Positions 16,327 through 24,842 of a stretch of DNA of 64,000 nucleotides are shown here, piece after piece (within the stretch, counting starts at the first letter, position 1; the number at the start of each line of letters is the position of its first letter). Made by a program: the position numbers and the translations under genes. The notes beneath the pieces were generated by a model. The model searched no databases, was not told the origin of the DNA, and saw only the letters and a list, made by a program, of their open reading frames with translations. This DNA is from Microbacterium azadirachtae (GTDB lineage: Bacteria; Actinomycetota; Actinomycetes; Actinomycetales; Microbacteriaceae). Location: the NCBI RefSeq assembly GCF_000956505.1, contig NZ_JYIX01000024.1, positions 1-64,000 on the forward strand, in the 5' to 3' direction.

Positions 16327-17441
16327 ACGGTCCCGTCGGCGTCGGGATCATCGGTGCCGGGAACATCAGCGACCAGTACCTGACCCACCTGTCGAGCTTT
16401 CCGGATGTGAAGATCCTCGCCATCGGCGACCTGTTCGAGGAACGGGCACGAGCACAGGCCGCGAAGTACGGCGTGCCAAGGTCTGGTTGTGTGGATCTGG
16501 TCCTGAATGATCCCGCGATCGAGATCGTCGTCAACCTCACGATCCCCGCAGCGCACGTGGGGGTTTCCGAGAGCATCATCGGATCAGGAAAGCACGTCTG
16601 GAGTGAGAAGCCGATCGGCATCGACCGTGAGGAGTCTCAGCGACTGCTGCAGATGGCCGATGTCGCCGGACTACGAGTAGGAATCGCCCCTGATACCGTG
16701 CTCGGCCCGGGAGTGCAGACGGCGAAGCGCGCGATCGCGAGAGGTGACATCGGCCGCCCCCTGTTCGCATCGACTGCCTTCCAGTGGCAGGGTCCCGAGT
16801 TGTGGCACCCCGACCCTGCATTCCTGTACGCCAAGGGAGGCGGCCCCCTGCTTGACATGGGTCCCTACTATGTCTCGACCCTCATACACGTCTTCGGAGC
16901 AGTCGCGGCAGTCGCCGCACTCGGACTGCAGGGTGCGGCACGGCGACGTGTGCATAGCGGAGAACGTGCCGGCCAAGAGTTCCCCGTGGAGATCCTCTCC
17001 ACTCTGTCGGTCCTGATGGAGTTCGAGAAGGGCGGGCAGGCCCAGAGCCTCTACAGCACCGATTCGTCGCTCAAGCGTCACGGTGTCGTCGAGATCAACG
17101 GCACCGAGGGGACGCTCGTCATTCCCGATCCGAACATGTTCGGTGGTGAGATCACCATCATCCGTCCGCTCGCCGACTCCTCGGCCACTGAGCAGGAAAG
17201 GCTACGCGTGCCCCAAGAAGGCGTTCTCACGGGTCGTGGCGTGGGGGTGCTGGACATGGCGCGCTCTCTTCGACAGGGGCGTCCGCACGTCGCGACCGGC
17301 GATCTCGGATACCACGTCCTTGACACGATGCTGTCGATAGAGGAAGCCGCCGCATCACACCGGTTCGTCGAGGTCGCAAGCTCACCGGGACCGATCGGGT
17401 CGATCGAGTCCGACTTCGACCCGTTGGAGGCGACCCTCTGA
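16323..17441 (+). CDS. Gfo/Idh/MocA-family NAD(P)-dependent oxidoreductase
   Basis: 372 residues, start ATGA-overlapping the isomerase gene. The N-terminal Rossmann fold has GIIGAGNISDQYL, and the EKPIG motif carries the conserved lysine of the family. The C-terminal substrate domain contains GGGPLLDMGPYYVSTLIHVFG with the usual catalytic D/H region. The family oxidises sugar hydroxyls, often at C3, or reduces keto-sugars. It ends 5 bases before a strong terminator, so it closes a two-gene transcription unit under the LacI-type operator at 15346. Confidence 0.88.
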   Translation: MNGPVGVGIIGAGNISDQYLTHLSSFPDVKILAIGDLFEERARAQAAKYGVPRSGCVDLVLNDPAIEIVVNLTIPAAHVGVSESIIGSGKHVWSEKPIGIDREESQRLLQMADVAGLRVGIAPDTVLGPGVQTAKRAIARGDIGRPLFASTAFQWQGPELWHPDPAFLYAKGGGPLLDMGPYYVSTLIHVFGAVAAVAALGLQGAARRRVHSGERAGQEFPVEILSTLSVLMEFEKGGQAQSLYSTDSSLKRHGVVEINGTEGTLVIPDPNMFGGEITIIRPLADSSATEQERLRVPQEGVLTGRGVGVLDMARSLRQGRPHVATGDLGYHVLDTMLSIEEAAASHRFVEVASSPGPIGSIESDFDPLEATL

Positions 17442-17446
17442 GGTAG

Positions 17447-17486
17447 AGCACTGACGCCCGCTGCTGTGGCAGCGGGCGTCAGTGCT
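17447..17486 (+). terminator. strong hairpin terminator after the oxidoreductase gene
   Basis: Perfect 18-bp stem (17447-17464 with 17469-17486), loop TGTG, starting 6 bases after the stop codon. There is no long U tract, as is common in high-G+C actinobacteria. Confidence 0.85.
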
Positions 17487-17514
17487 GCTCCTGGAGATCG
17501 ATCAGGAGTTGGCA

Positions 17515-17565
17515 TTGACGTCAAACCTCCAGCTCCCCTAGAGTCACGTCCGTAAGCGGTTACGG
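17515..17565 (+). promoter_or_regulatory. promoter and LacI-family operator before the beta-helix protein gene
   Basis: -35 TTGACG (17515-17520) and -10 TAGAGT (17539-17544) with 18-bp spacing, followed 5 bp later by CCGTAAGCGGTTACGG (17550-17565), identical to the operator at 15346-15361. Confidence 0.75.
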
Positions 17566-17613
17566 TTTCCGTCAATGATGACAGCCGGTGCTGTCCAAAG
17601 GAGTGTGCCCGGA

Positions 17614-19854
17614 ATGAAGAAATTGAGTGCTTGCCTAGCAGTTGCAGCACTAGCCCTCACGTCGGTCGTCGTGTCAGCGATGTCGGCATCTGCCGCATCG
17701 ACGACGTACTACGTCTCTCCAACGGGTGACGATGCCGCTTCCGGCGCATTGTCGTCGACGCCCTTCCAACACATCTCACGTTGCACCGCCGTGATGATTG
17801 CCGGCGACACGTGCGTCCTCCTGCCGGGGACGTACCACGAGACGGTCAGCCCGACCGTCTCAGGTACGGCGTCCGCGCCGATCACATACCGCGCGAGCAG
17901 CCCAGGAGTCGCGATCATCGACGGTGCCGACCCCGTCGGTGGCTGGTCGCCGGTGAGTCCTGCTGATCTCGTTACGCTCGAATCGAGTGATGCATTTCTC
18001 GCCGGCTCCGGTTTCGCAGCGGCGGTCGACGCAGGCCACGTGTTCAAGGCATCCGCAAATCTGGACTCCATTGGGGCCAGCCGCCAGCTTTTCGACAACG
18101 GCACGATGATCTTCGACGCGCAATGGCCCGACCCCTCGGCGCTGCCATCGGATCGGACCTACAAGTCGGCCGGGACCGGAACGACGAACACGACCGTCGT
18201 GGCAACGGATCTCACCCAGCCGAACGGGTACTGGAACGGCGCCAATGTGCATCTGAGCACGTGGTATCTCTCGCAGACTGGCACGGTCGCTTCTTCGACG
18301 ACCGGGCAGATCGGTTTGACCGGACTCTCGGACGCAGGGCTGTGCATCGGCCTCAAGCCCGTGCAGACAACGTTCTACCTGTCCGGCAAGCTCTCGGAGC
18401 TCTCTGCCGCCACCGAGTGGTATTACGACTCGCTCACCCAGACCGTCTACTACTACCCTGCAGGCGGCAGCCAGCCCGTCGCGGGGCAGGTGTCATCGCG
18501 TACGCGGAACCTCGCTTTCGACTTCTCGAGCGGTGGTGGCGTCAGCTACACGAACGTCAGTGATCTGACTATCCACGGCTCGACGATTCAGACAGGTGCT
18601 TCGAGCACGGGCGTCGTCATCGATGGGGTTCGCGCCTCTTACGTCTCGCACACGAATCAGATCCAGACCGATTCGCACTATCCGGCGATCGGAAAGTGCG
18701 GTGCGACAACCGCGGGGGCCACGACGAGTGGTCTGGTCATCAACGGGTCCGGAAACACGGTTTCCAACAGCGAGATCGCATTCAGCTCCGGCAATGGAAT
18801 CGCCCTCAACGGGTCGAACAATACGGTCACCGGCAACGTGATCCACGACGTCGACTATCTGGGGAGCTATGCGACGGGAGTCCAGATCGTAGGTCAGCAC
18901 GAGACGGTGACCCACAACACGATCAGCCGACTCGGCCGGTCAGGAATCAACGATCTCGCTGCCGTCGCCGGTACGTCGATGCAGGGTGATCTCGTCTCCT
19001 ACAACGAGATCTCGGACTTCGGCCGCATCAGCACCGACACAGGTGCCATCTACTTCTGCTGCAAGGCGGACTTGACCGGCGGCAGCATCGATCACAACTG
19101 GGTGCACGGGTACCACCCGCCGGCAAGCGTCTCCCCGCACGTCGGTCCCGGCATCTACCTCGACAACGACACTGCCAACGGCACCGTGACCAACAACGTC
19201 GGGTGGGATCTGGTGCAAGGCGCGGTGATGCTGAACTCGGTGACCGGCGTGTCGAAGGGCAACAAGGTCTACAACAACGACGGCGGCGTGCAGATCCGAG
19301 GCGCCAACGACGCCACAGGCAGCGTCCTCCAGAACAACCTCGGAGGTGCGAGTTGCGTGACCACTTCAATCGGAGGCGGATGCGCGGGGGCCACCATCGA
19401 CCACAATCTTGCCGGTACGGTGGACCCCCTCTACGTGGACCCTTCCAACAGCGACTATCGGCTCCAGTACGGATCTCCCGCTCGCAATGCAGCGGTCGCG
19501 ATTCCGGGCGTCACCGACGGTTCGGCCGACCCGACCCCGAGCCTCGGGGCGTACCAGTACGGGGGACTTCAGTGGGTCCCCGGCGCGTCGCTCGCCATTC
19601 TGGCGCCCGCGCCTGCGGCATCGGTGACCGGGACCGTCTCGGTCCAGGTTGATCTCTTCGGCCTCAACATTCAGGCGTACAACCTTCGGATCGATTCCGC
19701 AGGGCTTGACTACGCCTGGCATCCATCGTCGGGACCGCGGAGCTTCAGCCTGGATACGTCCACGCTTACTCCAGGTCGGCATATTCTGCTGGCCACGATG
19801 GTTGACGCATCCGGCCACAAGAGCACCGTGACGCAGCCGATCATTGTCACCTAG
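17614..19854 (+). CDS. secreted right-handed parallel beta-helix protein, probable polysaccharide lyase or glycoside hydrolase
   Basis: 746 residues from ATG 17614 (SD AAAGGAG, 10 bases before); longer upstream starts would spoil the signal peptide. Signal peptide MKKLSACLAVAALALTSVVV... with cleavage near ASA|AST. The mature protein begins TTYYVSPTGDD-ASG, as in DUF1565/pectate-lyase-like beta helices. It has long runs of beta-helix turns of the type NTVTGNVIHDVDY and NNKVYNNDGGVQIRG, an inserted EWYYDSLTQTVYYYPAG module as in several helix-fold carbohydrate enzymes, and an Ig-like C-terminal domain (~650-746). An operator and promoter lie directly upstream, so it belongs to the repressor's regulon. 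It probably cleaves an extracellular polysaccharide for the importer in the same locus. Substrate and mechanism (lyase versus hydrolase) are not decided. Confidence 0.8.
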   Translation: MKKLSACLAVAALALTSVVVSAMSASAASTTYYVSPTGDDAASGALSSTPFQHISRCTAVMIAGDTCVLLPGTYHETVSPTVSGTASAPITYRASSPGVAIIDGADPVGGWSPVSPADLVTLESSDAFLAGSGFAAAVDAGHVFKASANLDSIGASRQLFDNGTMIFDAQWPDPSALPSDRTYKSAGTGTTNTTVVATDLTQPNGYWNGANVHLSTWYLSQTGTVASSTTGQIGLTGLSDAGLCIGLKPVQTTFYLSGKLSELSAATEWYYDSLTQTVYYYPAGGSQPVAGQVSSRTRNLAFDFSSGGGVSYTNVSDLTIHGSTIQTGASSTGVVIDGVRASYVSHTNQIQTDSHYPAIGKCGATTAGATTSGLVINGSGNTVSNSEIAFSSGNGIALNGSNNTVTGNVIHDVDYLGSYATGVQIVGQHETVTHNTISRLGRSGINDLAAVAGTSMQGDLVSYNEISDFGRISTDTGAIYFCCKADLTGGSIDHNWVHGYHPPASVSPHVGPGIYLDNDTANGTVTNNVGWDLVQGAVMLNSVTGVSKGNKVYNNDGGVQIRGANDATGSVLQNNLGGASCVTTSIGGGCAGATIDHNLAGTVDPLYVDPSNSDYRLQYGSPARNAAVAIPGVTDGSADPTPSLGAYQYGGLQWVPGASLAILAPAPAASVTGTVSVQVDLFGLNIQAYNLRIDSAGLDYAWHPSSGPRSFSLDTSTLTPGRHILLATMVDASGHKSTVTQPIIVT

Positions 19855-19866
19855 ACCGCTCGTACG

Positions 19867-19906
19867 CACAGCGTGCCTGCTCCCGTGAGGGATCAGGCAC
19901 GCTGTG
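19867..19906. terminator. bidirectional hairpin terminator
   Basis: 13-bp perfect stem CACAGCGTGCCTG (19867-19879) with its complement at 19894-19906 and a 14-base loop. It lies between the convergent beta-helix and esterase genes and can serve both. Confidence 0.8.
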
Positions 19907-19915
19907 TTCGTCGAC

Positions 19916-20881
19916 TCACTCGGCGAGCTCCGTGAAGAACCTCAACTGTGCCAAGACCTGGTGCGCCTGACCGCCCTCGTGGCCGTTGTACGGGTAGACG
20001 GCGATCTGCTTAGGACCGCCGTAACGGTTGTAAGCCGCGTACACCGTCGAGGGTGGACAGGTCACATCAGCGAGCGCGACGGAGAAGAACGCGGGGGACA
20101 TGGCCCGCGGGGCGAAATTGGCCCCGTCAAAGTAGGACAGCACGCGGAACACATCCTCTTCCCGCCCCGGGACCGTCTGCATGAAGCGCGAGACCTCGCT
20201 ATATGGACTCGCATCCGTGATCCGCAGAGCACGGCGGAAGTGGCTGAGGAATGGCACATCGATCGCTGCGCCGAGCAGTCCTTTGCTGAGCGCCGCTGAT
20301 GCGAGCGTGATCCCGCCCCCCTGACTGACGCCTGACACGATGACCCGGGACGGGTCCACAGCAGGATGAGCGCGCACCGCGTCTACTGCGAGGACGGCAT
20401 CGGTGAAAAGCCGCCGGTAGTAGTAGGTGGACGGATCCTCGATGCCGGATGTGACCATCCCCGGGATTCGAGGCGGCGAGCCGAACGGATCAGGGGTCGA
20501 GCCCGGATTTCCGCCGTTCCCTTGCCCACGGCTGTCCATGACGAAATGGGCGAAGCCGGCAGCCGCGACTGCAACCGACTGAAGGGGGAGGCCTCGTCCC
20601 TGTGTGTAGCCGAGGTAGCGGATGACGCAAGGCAACGGGCCCTCCGCATGCCGTGGCCGCACCATCCACCCCTTGATGGGGTCGCCGTTGTAGCCCGAGA
20701 ACGTGACGTCCTCGACGAGCATCTCGGTCAGGCCGCCGTCAAATGGTTCGAATCGGGGAGCGAACCATTGCTGGCGCGATTCCTCAAGCGTTGTCGCCCA
20801 GAACGAATCAAAGTCGAGGGGCTCTTCCGGGGCCGGTGAGTACCGCTCGAGTTCCTCGAGCGGTAGGTCAAACTGCGCCAT
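19916..20881 (-). CDS. carbohydrate esterase family 7 (acetylxylan esterase/cephalosporin-C deacetylase type)
   Basis: 321 residues from ATG 20881, giving the typical CE7 beginning MAQFDLPLEELERYSP; the upstream in-frame extension crosses an operator and is not part of the gene. CE7 marks: RGQGNGG, the nucleophile elbow GVSQGG with S186, a LADVTCPPST acid region, and H301 in GHEGG. There is no signal peptide, so it works inside the cell on imported acetylated (oligo)saccharides. It converges on the beta-helix gene and is driven from a region with a LacI-type operator 56 bp before the start. Together these suggest that the imported sugar carries acetyl groups. Confidence 0.92.
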   Translation of the reverse strand: MAQFDLPLEELERYSPAPEEPLDFDSFWATTLEESRQQWFAPRFEPFDGGLTEMLVEDVTFSGYNGDPIKGWMVRPRHAEGPLPCVIRYLGYTQGRGLPLQSVAVAAAGFAHFVMDSRGQGNGGNPGSTPDPFGSPPRIPGMVTSGIEDPSTYYYRRLFTDAVLAVDAVRAHPAVDPSRVIVSGVSQGGGITLASAALSKGLLGAAIDVPFLSHFRRALRITDASPYSEVSRFMQTVPGREEDVFRVLSYFDGANFAPRAMSPAFFSVALADVTCPPSTVYAAYNRYGGPKQIAVYPYNGHEGGQAHQVLAQLRFFTELAE

Positions 20882-20936
20882 TGCGTATCCAATGTTCGTG
20901 GAGTGCGAGCGGCGGGCGCCGCCCGGGTACGCAATA

Positions 20937-20952
20937 TCGTAACCGGTTACGG
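20937..20952. promoter_or_regulatory. LacI-family operator upstream of the CE7 gene
   Basis: TCGTAACCGGTTACGG with a perfect 14-bp palindromic core (20938-20951). It lies between the divergently placed end of the repressor gene (20988) and the CE7 start (20881). I could not pick a convincing -10 for the minus strand here. Confidence 0.75.
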
Positions 20953-20987
20953 AATGGGCGAAACTCACTGCGCGCGACGACCTGTCG

Positions 20988-22004
20988 TCAGCTTCGAGTT
21001 GAGGCCCGCTCGATCAGCTCCAGCGCCAGCTCGATGTCTTGTGTCATCGCAGAGCCCTCCTCGATCGCCTCGAGCAGCAAGGACCCCGCGCGGTACCCGA
21101 CGTCGTGCATCGGGACGCGCACGGTGGTGAGCGGCGGAACGGTCACGGCGGATGAGTCGATATCGCCGAAGCCGGCAACGGCGATGTCCGCCGGAACGTC
21201 GATCCCTTTCGAGAACAGAGAGTTCAACCCACCCGTGGCCAGTGCATCGCTCGCATAGAAGATCGCATCGAGCTGTTCACTTCCGGGGCGGGACATCAGT
21301 TCCACGGTGGCTTCCACGCCATCAAGGGGTTTGCCTCCGCGTGCGACCACGGTCCAGGCCGGATCTGCGCCCTTGGTCACTGAGCGGTATCCCCTGAGGC
21401 GTTCGTGCGCCGCCTGAGAGGTGAGCGGCAGGCTCACGAAGGCGATGTTCTGATTCCCTCTGTCCAGGAGCAGTTGAACCATGGCGCGCGCGCCGCCTTC
21501 GTGGTCGACGAAGACCGAGGAAAACTCCGCATGCTGGGCCTTGCGGAGTGCGACGACGACAGGTGTCTCCCCGACGATCTTTGCGATCTTCTCATCGGTG
21601 ACTTCGCTGCCGCCGAGGATGAGTATCCCCGCCGATCGAGAGGCGACAAAGCTCCTCGAGGCTCCCGCTATCGAGTCGGGCGCATCGGCGAACGAGAGCA
21701 CCACCGAATAGCCGGAAGCGCCGAAGGCGCCTTGGACACCCCGTGCGAAAGAGAGAAAGAAGGGGTCGTCGCTGGTCGGGACGATCACGCCGATCGTCTG
21801 CGACCGGTTGCGTGCCAGCCCGCGGGCGAGCGGGCTCGGCGAAAAGCCGAGTTTCGCCGCGGCCTCGAGGACTCGCTCACGTGTAGCGGCACTGACCTCC
21901 GGGCGATCGTTCAGCGCCCTCGAAACCGTGCCCGAGGAGATGCCCAAATGCTTGGCGAGGTCGTAGATGTTGATCGCCGCCTCGCGCTCGGGGCGGCCGG
22001 TCAC
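20988..22004 (-). CDS. LacI-family transcriptional repressor of the carbohydrate locus
   Basis: 338 residues from GTG 22004, preceded by GGGAG at a good distance; a longer frame to 22115 would start inside an operator and is less likely. N-terminal helix-turn-helix INIYDLAKHLGISSGTVSRAL, hinge helix PSPLARGLARNRS, then the periplasmic-binding-protein-like sugar domain (IGVIVPTSDDPFFLSFARGV ... ADIAVAGFGDIDSSAVTVPPLTTVRVP). A perfect operator sits upstream in its own promoter region, so autorepression is likely. Four matching operators in the window all stand before genes of carbohydrate use, and this is the only LacI protein here. Confidence 0.92.
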   Translation of the reverse strand: MTGRPEREAAINIYDLAKHLGISSGTVSRALNDRPEVSAATRERVLEAAAKLGFSPSPLARGLARNRSQTIGVIVPTSDDPFFLSFARGVQGAFGASGYSVVLSFADAPDSIAGASRSFVASRSAGILILGGSEVTDEKIAKIVGETPVVVALRKAQHAEFSSVFVDHEGGARAMVQLLLDRGNQNIAFVSLPLTSQAAHERLRGYRSVTKGADPAWTVVARGGKPLDGVEATVELMSRPGSEQLDAIFYASDALATGGLNSLFSKGIDVPADIAVAGFGDIDSSAVTVPPLTTVRVPMHDVGYRAGSLLLEAIEEGSAMTQDIELALELIERASTRS

Positions 22005-22100
22005 CGAGTCTCCCGCCGTGCGTTCGGTGGTGAATGCGCCGGAAGGGGAGCTGTGCCCAATTCGCCGCGGCACTTGACGGGAGATGAGCGCATGATTAGC

Positions 22101-22130
22101 ATCATACAACATCACCGTAACCGGTTACGG
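22101..22130. promoter_or_regulatory. divergent control region with perfect LacI-family operator
   Basis: CCGTAACCGGTTACGG (22115-22130) is fully symmetric. On the minus strand TATGAT (complement of 22101-22106) is a near-perfect -10 for the repressor gene, and the operator covers the place of its -35. On the plus strand a TTGACG (22074-22079) and TAGCAT (22097-22102), 17 bp apart, could drive the dehydrogenase operon, with the operator downstream of the -10. One bound repressor could thus silence both directions. Confidence 0.75.
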
Positions 22131-22192
22131 AATGGTGTGTACCCGAGTAGATGCAGCGCTGCCTTCTTCGTGGCAGGGAATCGAGGCTTGTC

Positions 22193-23197
22193 ATGGAACG
22201 CCAGCAGATCGTCTTCACCGATCTCGGTGAGGTGACCACGGGTACCGGTGAGCTCAGCACCGATCTGAACAAGGACCAGATTCTGGTGCGCACGCTCTAC
22301 TCTTTCGTTTCCACGGGGACGGAGCTGGCGAAGCTCACAGGGCGGCAGACGGTCGCGTTTCCGTACATCCCCGGCAATCGCGCGGTCTGCGAGGTGCTGC
22401 AGATCGGTGCCGCCGTCACCGACGTCGCGGTCGGCGATGTGGTCATGAGCCACACTCCTCACGCGAGCCACGCCGTCACCAGCGGCTTCCGGGTTCGAGT
22501 CCCGTCCTCTGTCGAGCCCCGCGATGCGGCCGCCGCGGCTCTCGCCCTGGTTGCGATGACGGCTGTGCGTGTCAGCGCGCCGGAGCTGGGCGATCGTGTC
22601 GTGGTCTTGGGCCTCGGCGGTGTGGGGATCATCGCCGCTCAGCTGTTCGAGGCTGCCGGCATCAGCGTCGTGGGCGTCGATGCGAGCCCGCAGCGGTTGG
22701 CGCTTGCGACAGCCTGCGGGGTGTCGGACGTGGTCCTGGGCGGAACGCCCGACACGACCGACGACGTCCTGAACATCACGGGTCGGCCCGGAGCCGAGAT
22801 CGTCGTCGAGGCGACAGGTCTCCCCGCTCTCGTGGAGCAGGGGCTGGCCGTCGCCAAGCGAGGAGGCCAGCTCGTGCTTCTCGGATCGCCGAGGGGCGCA
22901 CATGAGGTCGATCTGACATCGATCCTGAACCACATCCACCTGTGGCAGGAACACGGGACCGTGACGGTGAAGGGCGCGCATGAATGGCAGTTCCCCGTGT
23001 ACTCGGACCCGTTCACGCGCCACTCGATCCAGCGGAATGCGGAGACGATCTTCTCTCTGCTCGAACGCGGAAAGCTGGACCTCTCCGCGACCATCGGGCA
23101 AGTCGTCCCTCCTCGCGACGCGAGAGAGGCCTACGAAGGGATGCTCGTCGCGCCCGCAGAGTGGGCGGGCGTGCTCTTCGACTGGAGCGTCGGATGA
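22193..23197 (+). CDS. medium-chain (zinc-type) alcohol/polyol dehydrogenase
   Basis: 334 residues from ATG 22193; an in-frame ATG at 22151 adds a poor N terminus. GroES-like N domain (SFVSTGTELAKL, PYIPGNRAVCEV) and Rossmann domain with VLGLGGVGIIAAQL. The protein belongs to the branch in which the usual structural zinc cysteines are missing, so the metal content is uncertain. First gene of a seven-gene co-directional operon (to 29164) under the operator at 22115. It probably oxidises a sugar or polyol intermediate; the substrate is unknown. Confidence 0.85.
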   Translation: MERQQIVFTDLGEVTTGTGELSTDLNKDQILVRTLYSFVSTGTELAKLTGRQTVAFPYIPGNRAVCEVLQIGAAVTDVAVGDVVMSHTPHASHAVTSGFRVRVPSSVEPRDAAAAALALVAMTAVRVSAPELGDRVVVLGLGGVGIIAAQLFEAAGISVVGVDASPQRLALATACGVSDVVLGGTPDTTDDVLNITGRPGAEIVVEATGLPALVEQGLAVAKRGGQLVLLGSPRGAHEVDLTSILNHIHLWQEHGTVTVKGAHEWQFPVYSDPFTRHSIQRNAETIFSLLERGKLDLSATIGQVVPPRDAREAYEGMLVAPAEWAGVLFDWSVG

Positions 23198-24063
23198 TCC
23201 CGCTCGCCTATGGCACCTACGGTCTTCGTGATCTGTCTCCTTGGGACGCGATTGACGCGATCGCAGCCGCCGGCTACGACGGAGTCGAACTCACCCTGGC
23301 AGAGGGATATCGGAACGCGGCCCCCAGGCTCTCTTCCGACGAGTCGTCCAAGATCAGGGAACGCCTGGATGCGACGGGGGTGGATCTCGTCGGTGTGCTG
23401 GCGAAGCTCCACGTGCTCGGTGCTGAGGGCGCATTGGCGACAGCTGCCCGCGATGACCTGCTCGAGATCATCGGATCCGGGCTGAGCCTGTCACCTCGCA
23501 ATCCTCTGATCGTCACGTTCACGATGGGCGGCAGGTCGGCGGAGTGGCCGGCAGGGCGGGCAGAGCTCGCCGACGCACTGGGCGCTCTCGGCGCAACGGC
23601 CGCGAGCGAGGGCGTCCTCCTCGCCGTCGAGGCTCATGTGGGTGGCCTCATCGACCGGCCCGAAAGGGTGCATTGGCTCATCGATCAGGTAGGCCTCGAG
23701 TCCGTCCGCATCAACTTCGACATCAGTCACTTCACCCTTCCCGGCCTGCAGTACGACACGAACGAGTTGATCGAGGAGCTCGCTCCGCTCGCCGTCCACG
23801 CACATGTGAAGGACTCGGTCCCGACGGCCGCAGGATTCCAGTTCGTTCTCCCCGGGGATGGCCTCTTCGACTACCCGCAGTACTTCGCCGGAATGATGGC
23901 TGCGGGCTGGAACCGTCCGGTCACCGTGGAAGTGAGCGCGATGGTCTTCGGCCAGCCGGATTACGAGCCGGTGCGCGCCATCGAAAGCTCCTATCGGGCG
24001 CTTTCTCGTGCCCGATCCATCGCGCAGCAGAACTTCATCTCCAAGAACGGTGCCACCAGATGA
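23194..24063 (+). CDS. sugar phosphate isomerase/epimerase-family TIM-barrel protein (second copy)
   Basis: 289 residues, ATGA overlap with the dehydrogenase gene. Xylose-isomerase-like barrel: GYDGVELTLAEG near the N terminus, LAVEAHVGG, INFDISHF, VHAHVKDS, and TVEVSAMVF supply the expected metal ligands (Glu/Asp/His). Only distantly similar to the protein at 15502, so the two likely act on different intermediates. The next gene overlaps it by four bases. Confidence 0.85.
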   Translation: MIPLAYGTYGLRDLSPWDAIDAIAAAGYDGVELTLAEGYRNAAPRLSSDESSKIRERLDATGVDLVGVLAKLHVLGAEGALATAARDDLLEIIGSGLSLSPRNPLIVTFTMGGRSAEWPAGRAELADALGALGATAASEGVLLAVEAHVGGLIDRPERVHWLIDQVGLESVRINFDISHFTLPGLQYDTNELIEELAPLAVHAHVKDSVPTAAGFQFVLPGDGLFDYPQYFAGMMAAGWNRPVTVEVSAMVFGQPDYEPVRAIESSYRALSRARSIAQQNFISKNGATR

Positions 24064-24806
24064 TCACCTACACGACGTTGGACAGCGGACTCGACTTCCC
24101 CATGGGTCGAGGTCGGTCCTCACGGGTGGTGTCCCCCGAGGTGGGAGCCCACCAGATCACGCTCAACCTGTCGATCTTCGAGGACGGAGACGAGTTCCCC
24201 CAGCACGTCCATGACATCTCCGAGGACTGCTTCATCGTGCTGGATGGATCCGTGTCGCTTCGTCAAGGTGAGAAGTACACGCCCCTTGAAGCAGGCCAGG
24301 CGGTATGGGTCCCCATCGGCGAAGTCCATGGCACATACAACCATTCCGGCGAACGCGCCGAACTGATCAGCTTCCAAAGCCCCCCGGATCTTGCGCTGTA
24401 CAGCGGGCAGCGCGATGGAACCCATGCGGATCTTCCGCAGTACTCGGGATCGACTCTGAGCCGTGTGATTACTCTCGCCGACGAGGAGACCTGCCCCGTA
24501 CCCGGAGCCACCGTGACCAACGGCGAGATTCGTCCGGCGGTCGACGCCGACCGGCACGCGCGGCGTCTGGAGATGGAGCGAATCGAGCTGGAACCGGGCG
24601 GCAGTCTTCGTGTCAGTGCTGACGGGATGGAACACGTCATCGTGGTCCTGGCTGGCGACGCCACGGCCCCCGGTGCCGACGAACCTCTCACCGTTCGCTC
24701 CATCGTGTACGGGACTCTCACCCAGCCGCTCACTCTGATTGCCGGGGAGCGAGGAGTGCTGCTCCTCCATAGTCACGCACAACCCGGTAGTTCTCGCCCC
24801 AACTGA
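24060..24806 (+). CDS. bicupin domain protein
   Basis: 248 residues, starting in an ATGA overlap. The N-terminal cupin shows FPQHVHDISEDCFIVLDG (two His, one Glu) and WVPIGEVHGTYNHSG, a complete metal site. The C-terminal half is a second cupin-like barrel (LEMERIELEPGGSLRV, MEHVIVVLAGDA) with fewer ligands. Cupins in such loci act as sugar isomerases, lyases or epimerase partners. Translational coupling to the TIM-barrel gene suggests that the two proteins form a complex or act in consecutive steps. Confidence 0.8.
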   Translation: MITYTTLDSGLDFPMGRGRSSRVVSPEVGAHQITLNLSIFEDGDEFPQHVHDISEDCFIVLDGSVSLRQGEKYTPLEAGQAVWVPIGEVHGTYNHSGERAELISFQSPPDLALYSGQRDGTHADLPQYSGSTLSRVITLADEETCPVPGATVTNGEIRPAVDADRHARRLEMERIELEPGGSLRVSADGMEHVIVVLAGDATAPGADEPLTVRSIVYGTLTQPLTLIAGERGVLLLHSHAQPGSSRPN

Positions 24807-24842
24807 CTCACGACCAACCACCCGAAGAAGAGAGGCTCGACA

